From Gemmatimonadota bacterium (lineage in GTDB: Bacteria; Gemmatimonadota; Gemmatimonadetes; Gemmatimonadales; Gemmatimonadaceae), in contig CANHJV010000009.1 in the NCBI GenBank assembly GCA_947461225.1, positions 1 through 47,435 of the forward strand: 47,435 bases of DNA. Direction: 5' to 3'. The position numbers were made by a program, and so were the translations under genes. The notes under the pieces were generated by a model, which ran no database searches, was not told the origin of the DNA, and worked only from the letters and a program-made list of their open reading frames with translations. Positions 1 through 9,194 of this stretch are shown one piece after another (within the stretch, counting starts at the first letter, position 1; every line of letters begins with the position of its first letter).

Positions 1-599
1 ACACAGGCCGGCGTGACGCCACCGACCACCTTCGGGGTGTTCTTGGTATGGTAGACCGGATTGCCCGGATCGACGCGCTCGGGGCTGAACGCCACGAACA
101 CGTCTTTGCCGACCGTGAGTCCCATCGCTTCGAGCCGCGGCTGCAGCAGTTCCCGCGTAGTGCCCGGGTAGGTGGTGCTTTCCAGCACCAAGCACATCCC
201 GGGATGTGCTTGCCGCGCGATCGCATCGGCAGCGGCCAGGACGAAGGCCATATCCGGATCGCGCGTCTTCGAGAGCGGCGTCGGCACGGCCACCGAGATG
301 GCGTCGCATTCCCCGATGCGCGACTCGACGGCGGTCGCCACAAAATTCCCCGCCGCGACCGCCTCGTGCACCACCTGATGCGGGATGTCTTGGATGTGCG
401 ACTGCCCAGCCATCAGCAGGTCGATCACGCGCTGGCTGACGTCGTACCCGATCACGCGAAAGCCGGCGTGGACGAATTCCATCGCGAGTGGCAACCCCAC
501 ATAGCCCAGGCCAACCACGCCGATAACGGCCGTGCGGTCCTGAATCTTGGACTGCAGGAGAGCGGAGTGGTTCTCCGAGTGTGGAGCATCTGGACGCAT
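1..599 (-). CDS. Nucleotide-sugar dehydrogenase, UDP-GlcNAc/ManNAc 6-dehydrogenase type (3' end cut by window)
   Basis: NAD-dependent cytoplasmic enzyme oxidising C6 of a UDP-sugar to a uronic acid, supplying an acidic precursor for the EPS. Read on the minus strand from the ATG at 599-597, the frame stays open to the window edge, giving about 199 residues of an expected 420-440. The Rossmann motif GVVGLGYVGLPLA lies near residue 27. Further along are VPTPLSKTRDPD, ESTTYPGTTRELL, FSPERVDPGN and NTPKVVGG, the signature blocks of the WbpA/TviB-like branch rather than the UDP-glucose branch. The catalytic Cys and C-terminal domain lie outside the window. It is downstream of the phosphoglycosyl transferase, separated by 189 bp containing a hairpin. 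The family is certain; the substrate is inferred from motif style. Confidence 0.88.
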   Translation of the reverse strand, partial: MRPDAPHSENHSALLQSKIQDRTAVIGVVGLGYVGLPLAMEFVHAGFRVIGYDVSQRVIDLLMAGQSHIQDIPHQVVHEAVAAGNFVATAVESRIGECDAISVAVPTPLSKTRDPDMAFVLAAADAIARQAHPGMCLVLESTTYPGTTRELLQPRLEAMGLTVGKDVFVAFSPERVDPGNPVYHTKNTPKVVGGVTPAC

Positions 600-719
600 G
601 ATTCAGCTTGCAAGGGGCTAACTGATTCGCAGGCGAGGTACGTGTCACGCACATTGTCGAATCAAAAAAGGAACACTCCACCAGAGCGACGCATAGCCGC
701 GACAGGAGGAAACGAGCGC

Positions 720-742
720 GGGCCAGCATTGGAGGCTGGCCC
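720..742 (-). terminator. Hairpin between the sugar transferase and dehydrogenase genes, possible weak terminator
   Basis: Perfect 8-bp arms (GGGCCAGC at 720-727, GCTGGCCC at 735-742) with a 7-nt loop, lying 47 bp past the stop of the minus-strand sugar transferase. The minus-strand sequence just after the hairpin has only a short CGTTTCC tract, so it may be a leaky terminator or an mRNA-stabilising hairpin. Confidence 0.4.
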
Positions 743-788
743 GACTGGGGAATGTCCTACACAGCAACGTGGCTCGCGTCGATCCAAC

Positions 789-1610
789 TCACTGCGAACC
801 GATTCGGAACACCATGACCGGGATGGTCTTGAGCATGATGCGCAGGTCCTCGCCGAGCGACTGACGCTTCATGTACTGGATGTCGAAGTAGACCTTTTTC
901 CGAACATCGTCTAAACACGAATCGTACGGGTTCGATACCTGCGCGAGCCCAGTGATGCCCGGCTTCACGCGCTGGCGAACCGGATACTCGTCGATCTGCT
1001 CACGCAGTCGCACAAAAATGCTGGGCCGCTCCGGGCGTGGGCCAACCATGTTCATGTCGCCGCGAATCACGTTCAACAACTGCGGCAGTTCATCAATGCG
1101 TGTCTTCCGCATGAACGTGCCGATTGGCGTCACACGATCATCGTCTTTCTTTGCCCACACGGCCTGCCCATTGATTTCGGCGTCCACGCGCATCGATCGA
1201 AACTTGAGGATTGTGAACTGACTTCCTCCAAGGTCTTCCCGGCGACGCTCGTGCAGCGCACGTGTGCGATTCCATCGGCGGTCGATGCCCACGCGAATCT
1301 GGGTGTAGAGCACCGGCCCACGCGACGTGAGCCGGATCATGATCACCGTGAGGAGCATGATCGGCGACGCGACGATCAACATGAGAACGGCGATCACGCA
1401 GTTGAAGATGCGCGATGCGGTCTCGGAACGCGGCCGTGGCTCGAAATCGTCCTGTGGGCCGGTCGACGTCAACGCTGGCCGATCGGAGCCATCAGATGGT
1501 CCTGTACTTACGCGCGCCACGGACTCCATCGGTGCCTGGCGTGCACGCCGAGGCGTCGCGCGAGAACCGGCTGAGAAAGGGATGATTGAAGCGTGCAAGT
1601 CCACATCCAT
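789..1610 (-). CDS. Membrane phosphoglycosyl transferase (bacterial sugar transferase, WcaJ/PglC-like) initiating EPS repeat synthesis
   Basis: Transfers a sugar-1-phosphate from a nucleotide sugar to undecaprenyl phosphate at the inner membrane, the first step of EPS repeat assembly. It has a roughly 80-residue polar N-terminus, then a hydrophobic segment (FNCVIAVLMLIVASPIMLL), then the conserved core: GPVLYTQIRVG, ILKFRSM, KTRIDELPQLLNV (the Asp-Glu catalytic pair), MVGPRPERP, and PGITGLAQV near the C-terminus. There is one hydrophobic segment instead of the five of full-length WcaJ/WbaP, so it resembles the small monotopic PglC class with an N-terminal extension. The ATG at 1610 is 10 bp after the upstream stop. 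A longer TTG reading from 1670 would overlap the upstream gene and is less likely. The sugar specificity cannot be read. Confidence 0.9.
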   Translation of the reverse strand: MDVDLHASIIPFSAGSRATPRRARQAPMESVARVSTGPSDGSDRPALTSTGPQDDFEPRPRSETASRIFNCVIAVLMLIVASPIMLLTVIMIRLTSRGPVLYTQIRVGIDRRWNRTRALHERRREDLGGSQFTILKFRSMRVDAEINGQAVWAKKDDDRVTPIGTFMRKTRIDELPQLLNVIRGDMNMVGPRPERPSIFVRLREQIDEYPVRQRVKPGITGLAQVSNPYDSCLDDVRKKVYFDIQYMKRQSLGEDLRIMLKTIPVMVFRIGSQ

Positions 1611-1620
1611 CGGGGAGTGC

Positions 1621-2466
1621 CTATTGGTCCTGACGGTTGTAATACCACTGCAGAAACTGGAGGCCAGCAAAGAACAATGAAGAAACCACGAGCATACTTT
1701 GAATCACGATCTGCCAATTGATCTTCTTCTTGATCGGAATCTTGACCTCGTCGCCTGACTGTACGTCGAGCTGTTCCAGCGTCCGACCATCTTTCACGGC
1801 CTTTCTCGAGTCCTTCACGGAAAGCAGCTTGGCCGTGCCGCGACTCACTTCCAACTCGTTCAGGTTTGCCTGATCAGCCGGTCCACCAGCCACCATCACG
1901 AGATCACTGATCGGTCGGTCGGGGGAGGCGTAGTAAAAGCCAGGTGTCCGCACTGCACCGAGAATCGCCACGCGAGTCAGGACGCTGGTTCGGACCGACA
2001 CGTTACGCAAATACCTCGCCACGTGAGTCGTCATTCGCTCGTCCAACTCCGAGCGTAGCACGCCGGCCAGCGAAGCGTCCGGCAAATTCGCGACCGACAC
2101 CTTGAGACTGTCCCGAACGGAGGCCGTATCGGAACGAACTGAGTCCTGCCGAAGCGTGATGACAAAGCGATCGCCAACGCGGAAGTCACCTTGCTGCAAG
2201 CGCATACGCACTGCGGCGAGCTCAGCCATAGCCCGAGTCCGGGCAGCACCCGAAAGACTCCCTGAGGTCGATTGCTGCTCGAGTTGTGCGACGCGCTCAG
2301 CAAGGGCGGCCCGCGTGGCCCGCTGCGCCCCAGCTAATGGCGCCTCCTGCGCGGCGCCACGGGTGGCGCCGGCCAGAGCGATTGTGAACAGTGCGCCACG
2401 AATCGAGGCGCGGGCGCTACACGTTCGGCGCATGCCACTGAGAATTGTCACGCATTGCGTCATCAT
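1621..2466 (-). CDS. Polysaccharide export protein with SLBB domain and C-terminal membrane anchor
   Basis: Wza/EpsA-like export component of 281 residues acting in the periplasm or envelope. An N-terminal signal peptide (about residues 12-40, ending near GAAQEA) is followed by a short coiled-coil-like stretch. Then come a poly-export domain (begins FRVGDRFVITLRQ) and an SLBB segment (VAILGAVRTPGFYYASPD, then VMVAGGPADQANL). One transmembrane helix sits near the C-terminus (IVIQSMLVVSSLFFAGLQFL). No lipobox is visible, unlike classical outer-membrane Wza lipoproteins, and the terminal helix suggests a different anchoring mode. The start codon shares one base with the stop of the kinase gene (TGATG), so the two are translationally coupled. 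The family is confident; whether it forms the outer-membrane pore is uncertain. Confidence 0.85.
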   Translation of the reverse strand: MMTQCVTILSGMRRTCSARASIRGALFTIALAGATRGAAQEAPLAGAQRATRAALAERVAQLEQQSTSGSLSGAARTRAMAELAAVRMRLQQGDFRVGDRFVITLRQDSVRSDTASVRDSLKVSVANLPDASLAGVLRSELDERMTTHVARYLRNVSVRTSVLTRVAILGAVRTPGFYYASPDRPISDLVMVAGGPADQANLNELEVSRGTAKLLSVKDSRKAVKDGRTLEQLDVQSGDEVKIPIKKKINWQIVIQSMLVVSSLFFAGLQFLQWYYNRQDQ

Positions 2467-4922
2467 CAGCTGATCTGGGCGGGGGATGTCTTGTCTGATC
2501 GAACCGACCCGTCAGAAATGCGCGCGAGGGGCTCCTCGTCCTGGGCGGCGTAGTCCTGGTAATACGAGTAGTACTGGTACACGCCGCTCAGTTTGATGCC
2601 GTTCAAGACCGCTCCCATCACCCGAACCGGGAGCGTATCGACCGTGGCCATCTTGGCCGCCGCCATCTTCCGATCGGTGGTGCCCGCGCGAAGTACGAGC
2701 GCGAGATTGCCAGTCGCCGTAGCCAGCGCGTACGCGTCGAAGCCGGCACCCAGCGGCGGCGAATCGACGATCACCACGTCGTATTCGGCGGACATCTGGT
2801 TAATCAGCTGCTGCAAGCGCGGAGTAGCCAACAGCTCTGGCGCACGCTTGCGGCGGGCACCAGCTGGCATAAGCGTCAGGTTCGGGTGCGCGGTGGCCGG
2901 ATGCAGCACTTCCGCAATCAATGCGGTGCCATCCAGATACTCGACGAGCCCCGGTCTCGACCGCGTACCAAACGTCTTTGCCAATTCCCCGCGGCGAATG
3001 TCGCCATCGATGAGCAGCGTGCGCGCGCCGGACTCGGCGAAGGACAACGCCAAGTTCGACGAGATCAGCGACTTGCCGTCGTTGGGTCCCGGGCTGGTGA
3101 TCGTCAGGGCGAGCGGACGCGACGGGTCGGCCGCATACCGCACGTTCATGCGGATGGTACGGAAGGCCTCGACTACTTGGGATGCTTCGTCGGCAGACTT
3201 CCGCTTGCCTTTAGTTTCGATGACCGGGACGACACCCAAAATGAACAGTCCAAGGTCGTCGGTGGCTTGCTCCGGATAGCGAAAGCGCTTGTCGATCTGA
3301 TCGAGCAGGATCGCCAGCAGAATGCCGAGCGCCAGCGCCGCGGCGATCGCGCCAAGAATGATGACCGGAGCGGTATTGCGTGTGGGCTTGATCGGCGCGA
3401 CGGCCGGGTCGAGCACGCTCACGTCGGGAATCGTCGCGGCCTCCGCCAACTTGGCTTCAGCAGCCTTGATGTTGAGGTTCTTGTACATCTCCTCACTCAC
3501 CTCGACCTGCCGCTTGAGCCGCTGCTCTTCGATGGTGCGTGTCGGAATCTTGCGCAGATCCTTGCTGCTTTGATCAATGGTGCTCACGAGCGTCTGCTCC
3601 CGCAGCTTGAGCTGCGTGAGATACGACTCGAGCACCGACGGTATGGAGCTGCGCAACGACGCGAGCGCGGCGATTTCGTTCTGTACGCGCGGCAACTCGT
3701 CGGTATAGCTCTCCCGAAGCCGACGAAGCGCCAACTCACGATCGGCGAAATCAGCCAAGACTCGGCGTAAGTTCTCCGCAGCAGGATCGGTGTTGACGCT
3801 CGGAATCGAGAGGACCGCTTCGCGCGTTATCACGCCCCCTGGCGCACGAGCCTTCGCGAGAATCCCCTCCAGCGACTGCCGATCGCGCTTGTAGCTGTCG
3901 GCGAGAAGTTGATCGCGGAAATAGTTCTCGAACACCGGACTGTTGGTCATTTCGATGCCGGGAGCAATCGATTGACGTTCGTTCGGCTCAGTCACGGTGC
4001 GCACGCGAAAACTCTCGAGTGCGTTTTCCGCACTCGAGAGATTGTCGGCGGCATACTGACGTTGACCTTCGAGAATAGCCGCCACGGACGTGATGTTCTT
4101 CTTCTTGAGCGCGGTGGCCACCACGACGAACTGCTCGACCCATGCATTCAGGGTGGCGGCAGTCCGCTGTGCGTTCTCGCCCGTCAAGTTGAGGAACAGG
4201 AACGAGCTGCCGTCTTGTAGCGTGAGTCCCAACCTCTGAATGAGCGCGATTGATGCTTCGCGAGGGGTCTGCACATCGAACTCGATGTCCTTTCGGCCAG
4301 CGAGCGTACGCGCGGACGGCTGCCACAGGAACCCGACGGCTCGACCGATCGAGTCACCGACGGCCCCCTTCTCCACCTCAAGGCCGGGTTTTAGCGAAAG
4401 TGTATATCCCGTGCTGTTAACGGTCAGCACGTACGTACCCGCCCTGAGCCGCTGCTGGTTGGGTGCCACGCGAAAGCTGCGGAACATGGTGCTGTCGGCC
4501 TCGCGCGTTGGCGTGACGAACAGCGCCAAGTCGTTCACGACTGGGTCGGCAATCGCGAATGACCGCAACAAGTCCTTCCAGCCCGACGCCTTCAAAAGCT
4601 CCTCAGCCTGAATCGGCCCGCGCGAGTTTCCGCCGTCCTGATTCGTGCCGGTCCCCTGCTCCAATAGGATGGTCGCCCGTACCTCATACTCGGGCTCGAT
4701 GAACTTCGTGGCCGTATACCCACCGGCACCGCCGAGTACGCCAAAGAGGAGGATCAACCACTTGAACCGGTTAACGGCCCCCACATACCGCGCCAGGCTC
4801 GGCCCCTTTGGCTCCGGGGCAGCCTCCTGCCCACCGCCCCAATCCGCTGGTGGCGCGCCGTCCTGAAAATTGTCGAGCGCGTTATCGCGCGCCGTTACGG
4901 GCTGGATCTGCTGACCGGACAT
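2466..4922 (-). CDS. wzc: Wzc-like tyrosine autokinase / polysaccharide co-polymerase
   Basis: Inner-membrane protein of 818 residues that controls EPS chain length and export through cycles of tyrosine autophosphorylation. There is a Wzz-type N-terminal segment with TM1 near residues 53-72, a long periplasmic coiled-coil region, and TM2 near 519-541. The cytoplasmic BY-kinase domain has Walker A SPGPNDGKS (610-618), Walker A' LLIDGDIRRG (636-645) and Walker B VVIVDSPPLG (716-725). The tail carries a six-tyrosine cluster at 782-791 (YQYYSYYQDY), the usual autophosphorylation site. It is the first gene of a minus-strand operon with the export protein, sugar transferase and dehydrogenase. A Wzb-like phosphatase that could reverse the phosphorylation is at 13106. 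The ATG at 4922 is the first in-frame start. Confidence 0.95.
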   Translation of the reverse strand: MSGQQIQPVTARDNALDNFQDGAPPADWGGGQEAAPEPKGPSLARYVGAVNRFKWLILLFGVLGGAGGYTATKFIEPEYEVRATILLEQGTGTNQDGGNSRGPIQAEELLKASGWKDLLRSFAIADPVVNDLALFVTPTREADSTMFRSFRVAPNQQRLRAGTYVLTVNSTGYTLSLKPGLEVEKGAVGDSIGRAVGFLWQPSARTLAGRKDIEFDVQTPREASIALIQRLGLTLQDGSSFLFLNLTGENAQRTAATLNAWVEQFVVVATALKKKNITSVAAILEGQRQYAADNLSSAENALESFRVRTVTEPNERQSIAPGIEMTNSPVFENYFRDQLLADSYKRDRQSLEGILAKARAPGGVITREAVLSIPSVNTDPAAENLRRVLADFADRELALRRLRESYTDELPRVQNEIAALASLRSSIPSVLESYLTQLKLREQTLVSTIDQSSKDLRKIPTRTIEEQRLKRQVEVSEEMYKNLNIKAAEAKLAEAATIPDVSVLDPAVAPIKPTRNTAPVIILGAIAAALALGILLAILLDQIDKRFRYPEQATDDLGLFILGVVPVIETKGKRKSADEASQVVEAFRTIRMNVRYAADPSRPLALTITSPGPNDGKSLISSNLALSFAESGARTLLIDGDIRRGELAKTFGTRSRPGLVEYLDGTALIAEVLHPATAHPNLTLMPAGARRKRAPELLATPRLQQLINQMSAEYDVVIVDSPPLGAGFDAYALATATGNLALVLRAGTTDRKMAAAKMATVDTLPVRVMGAVLNGIKLSGVYQYYSYYQDYAAQDEEPLARISDGSVRSDKTSPAQIS

Positions 4923-5370
4923 TGAGAATACGGGCTGAAGACGGACAAATGTCTGGCTACTGACGCTTTATGAATCGCTCACGCAACACTGTGCGCCGAA
5001 ACCACAGCGAGCAACGATGCGCGCCCGCAACACGGGTTGTGACCTTTTCGTTGCTGTGGCGGTCGTGACACGATGACTGTCGAGACAAGACGACAAAGTT
5101 AGGTTGACTATAGGGATTCTTCTTCATATTTCGAGCATCCGTTGAGACAAACGGGTACTGTTTAGCTTCGCGTTCTGGAAATCGTTGCGTGGAAGCATCG
5201 GATTGTCGGAGTGATGCATCACTTTGAAGTGCATAGTGGTGACACTCGACACCCTACGTCTTCGCCGGGAGGATTGCAGAGAATGCCAGCTGCGAAACGT
5301 TCGACACCGCTCGACCCGCAACGCACCGTACTCGTGTTCTACGGTTCTCCCCCGTACGCCGCCCTACGCA
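4923..5370. promoter_or_regulatory. Divergent intergenic region between wzc and the sigma-54 activator
   Basis: A 448-bp gap that must hold promoters for both directions. On the plus strand there is a sigma-70-like pair: TTGACT at 5104-5109 and TATTTC at 5127-5132, 17 bp apart. A 14-bp perfect palindrome sits at 5210-5223 and is listed separately. The plus-strand leader is long (over 200 nt). No well-spaced sigma-54 promoter was found. Element assignments are by eye. Confidence 0.4.
5210..5223. promoter_or_regulatory. 14-bp perfect palindrome, candidate operator
   Basis: AGTGATGCATCACT reads identically on both strands. It lies about 150 bp before the activator start and about 290 bp before wzc. 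A related half-like word, AGTGCAT, follows at 5228-5234. The symmetry suggests a homodimeric regulator site; which regulator is unknown. Confidence 0.4.
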
Positions 5371-6852
5371 ATGACTGATCCATTCTTCTCCGATCGCAGT
5401 TCGGCAGCTGTTCCGGATAAAGGAACGGGACTCCGCATCCTCGTGGTTGACGATGATCGGACGCTCCGCGAAGGCTGTGCGTCGGTGCTGCAGATGGACG
5501 GCCATGCGGTTACGTCCACCGGCCGCGGCGAAGAAGCCATTGAAATGGTGAAGCGGCGCAAGTTCGACCTCGTGCTGGTCGATCTGTACATGACCCCGAT
5601 CGGCGGTCTCGAGGTCCTTAAGGCCGCCGTCGAAGCGCACAAGGACGTGATTGTCGTGGTGATGACCGGCAACCCGAGCGTAGCCAGCAGCATCGAAGCG
5701 TTGCGTGCCGGTGCGTGGGACTATCTCCCCAAGCCGTTCTCAGCATCGCATCTCCAGGTGCTCATTGGCCGGGCGGCCCACGCCGCCGCCAGCAGCAAGG
5801 ACACCAAGGAGATCAAGCCGAGTCTGGTTACCCAGAACGGCGCCGGCGAGCCGATGGCTTTGCTGGGCGTGTCGGCCACCTTTAAAAAGGCAGTGGAGCT
5901 GGCCCAGAAGGTGGCCGCCACCGACGCGTCCGTCATGATCAGTGGCGAGAGCGGTACGGGTAAGGAGTTGATCGCGCAGTTCATTCATCGGCACAGCCGT
6001 CGCACTGCCCGCAAGCTGGTGCCGCTCAACTGTGCGGCCCTGCCCGACAACCTGCTCGAGTCGGAAATGTTCGGCTATCGCAAGGGCGCGTTTACCGGCG
6101 CCGATCGCGACAAGGCCGGACTCCTCGAAGTGGCCAACGGGGGCACGCTCTTTCTCGACGAGCTCACCGAAATGACCATGCCGCTGCAGGCCAAGCTGCT
6201 TCGCGTGCTCCAAGACGGCGTCGTGCGCCGCTTAGGCAGCGAAACGCAGGACGCCGTGGTGGACGTGCGCTTCATCTCGGCCACCAACCGGGACCCGCAG
6301 GAAGCGGTACAGCAGGGGCTGCTGCGCGAAGACCTGTTCTATCGGTTGCGCGTGGTGCCCATCAAGCTGCCGCCGCTGCGCAAGCGACTGGAAGACATAC
6401 CATTGCTGGCCGAGTTCTTCCTCAAGCGCTCGTGGGAACGGCACCGCGCCAGCGGGCCGCCTCCCGCGCTCACCGCCGACACCATCACGTTCCTGCAAAC
6501 CCGTCCGTGGCGCGGTAATGTGCGCGAACTGCAGAACGTGATCGAGCACGTGGCCGTGATCGCCGAGGCCGGGCGTCCCATTGAACCGGCCGACATTCCG
6601 GTGTACGACGAAGCGCCGGTGGCCGGCGTCGAGCAGGGACTACCCGCGGCGATCATGAACGAGGCCTTCCATACCGCCAAGGACAACCTGATCGCGCACT
6701 TCGAGAAGGAGTACCTGTCGCGCCTCACCACCCGGGCCGGCGGCAACATGTCGAAGGCGGCGCGGCTGGCGGGCATCGACCGCACCACGCTGTACCGGCT
6801 GATGGAGAAGCACGGGTTCCGGCGCGATGTGCTGTCGGGGGCCGCGGATTGA
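5371..6852 (+). CDS. NtrC-family sigma-54-dependent response regulator
   Basis: A 493-residue enhancer-binding transcription activator. Receiver domain at residues about 22-140 has the acidic pair D27/D28, phospho-acceptor D71 (LVDLYMTP) and K121. The AAA+ domain has Walker A GESGTGKE (192-199), the sigma-54 contact loop GAFTGA (239-244), Walker B LFLDE (260-264), and the R-finger region ending RPWRGNVRELQNV. The C-terminal Fis-type helix-turn-helix is near 456-478 (NMSKAARLAGIDRTTLYRL). All catalytic residues are present, so it should be active. The ATG at 5371 is preferred because upstream in-frame sequence from 5224 looks non-coding. Its stop overlaps the kinase start by one base, so the pair is a two-component system. 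Its position beside wzc suggests, but does not prove, control of the EPS genes. Confidence 0.93.
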   Translation: MTDPFFSDRSSAAVPDKGTGLRILVVDDDRTLREGCASVLQMDGHAVTSTGRGEEAIEMVKRRKFDLVLVDLYMTPIGGLEVLKAAVEAHKDVIVVVMTGNPSVASSIEALRAGAWDYLPKPFSASHLQVLIGRAAHAAASSKDTKEIKPSLVTQNGAGEPMALLGVSATFKKAVELAQKVAATDASVMISGESGTGKELIAQFIHRHSRRTARKLVPLNCAALPDNLLESEMFGYRKGAFTGADRDKAGLLEVANGGTLFLDELTEMTMPLQAKLLRVLQDGVVRRLGSETQDAVVDVRFISATNRDPQEAVQQGLLREDLFYRLRVVPIKLPPLRKRLEDIPLLAEFFLKRSWERHRASGPPPALTADTITFLQTRPWRGNVRELQNVIEHVAVIAEAGRPIEPADIPVYDEAPVAGVEQGLPAAIMNEAFHTAKDNLIAHFEKEYLSRLTTRAGGNMSKAARLAGIDRTTLYRLMEKHGFRRDVLSGAAD

Positions 6853-7706
6853 TGCAGTCCCACGCTCTGCCTGAGCCGGCTGGCACGGCAGCAGCGGAGA
6901 CTGCCCCGGACTTCAGCCCAGAAACCATCGCGGCCCTGGTGGCGCAGGGCGCCGCGGCGTTGCGCCTCCCCGATGCGCGCGATGCCGACCATGCGGGGCC
7001 GGACAGCGCCCGGATCGCCGACGAGGACGCCCTCGCCCTTTTGGTGGGCGTCACGCACGACATGCGCTCTCCGCTCAGTTCGATGCTGGTGCTGGTTGAG
7101 CGCCTGCTGTCTGGTCAGTCGGGCCCTCTCACGTCCGCGCAGGAGCGCCAGCTCGGCCTGCTGTACAGCGCCGCGTTCGGACTGGCGTCGTTGACCAACG
7201 ATGCGCTCGACTTCGCCCGTGGGACCTCGTCATTCGCCGGCGCACCCCCCGTGTCATTCTCGATCTCGGACCTGTTCCGGTCCGTTCGCCAGGTGGCCCA
7301 GCCGATCGCCGAGGAGAAGGGGTTGTTGCTCCGGTGCTGCGGCCCGACCACCGACCGGCGACTCGGCCAGCCAGCCGTCCTCCACCGCGTACTGCTCAAC
7401 CTCATCACGAACGCGCTCAACTACACCAGCACGGGCACCGTCACGGTCACCGCCACCCCCCTCGACGCCACATCGCTCTGTTTCCGGGTGGAGGACAGCG
7501 GTCGAGGGATGCCGGAGGAAGTCCTGGTATCGCTGGCCATGCCGGTGTGGGGCGGTCCGTTCTCATCGGGTGCGTTCTCAGGATCCGGGCTGGGCCTCGG
7601 GATGTGCCGCCGCCTGCTCGGGGAGTTGGGCAGCGATCTCGAGATCGAAGCATTGCAGCCCGCCGGCACGCGCGTGCAGTTCACGCTGGATCTTCCCACG
7701 CCTTAG
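6852..7706 (+). CDS. Soluble sensor histidine kinase, partner of the NtrC-type regulator
   Basis: A 284-residue histidine kinase with no membrane segment. HisKA begins near residue 58 with phospho-acceptor H69 in GVTHDMRSPLSS. The ATPase domain shows an N box (NLITNALNYTSTG), G1 (VEDSGRGMP) and G2 (GSGLGLGMCRRLL). The first 55 residues are Ala/Pro-rich with no recognisable sensor domain, so the input is either intracellular or via a partner protein. The ATG at 6852 overlaps the regulator stop (TGATG); a TTG one codon upstream is also possible. It differs from PrsK, the large membrane kinase of proteobacterial exosortase loci. The family is certain; the signal is unknown. Confidence 0.9.
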   Translation: MQSHALPEPAGTAAAETAPDFSPETIAALVAQGAAALRLPDARDADHAGPDSARIADEDALALLVGVTHDMRSPLSSMLVLVERLLSGQSGPLTSAQERQLGLLYSAAFGLASLTNDALDFARGTSSFAGAPPVSFSISDLFRSVRQVAQPIAEEKGLLLRCCGPTTDRRLGQPAVLHRVLLNLITNALNYTSTGTVTVTATPLDATSLCFRVEDSGRGMPEEVLVSLAMPVWGGPFSSGAFSGSGLGLGMCRRLLGELGSDLEIEALQPAGTRVQFTLDLPTP

Positions 7707-7753
7707 TTTCCGTAACCCGCTGTTTTGGTAGTGACCCTCAGGAGTCGGCAGAG

Positions 7754-9127
<1,374 letters not shown>

Positions 9128-9194
9128 GCCGAGGTTACTCGAATTTAGGACGAGCTCTATACCGTGCTAGAACGATCCTAGTGCTGTTCCCATT

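Noticed and set aside
4983-4997. Possible sigma-54 promoter for wzc on the minus strand (GG...GC with TGTTGC)
   Set aside because: The GG and GC are 11 bp apart instead of the required 10, and the -24 element is poor.
5224-5370. N-terminal extension of the NtrC-type regulator
   Set aside because: Cys/Arg-rich sequence with no family similarity; ATG 5371 precedes the receiver domain at normal distance.
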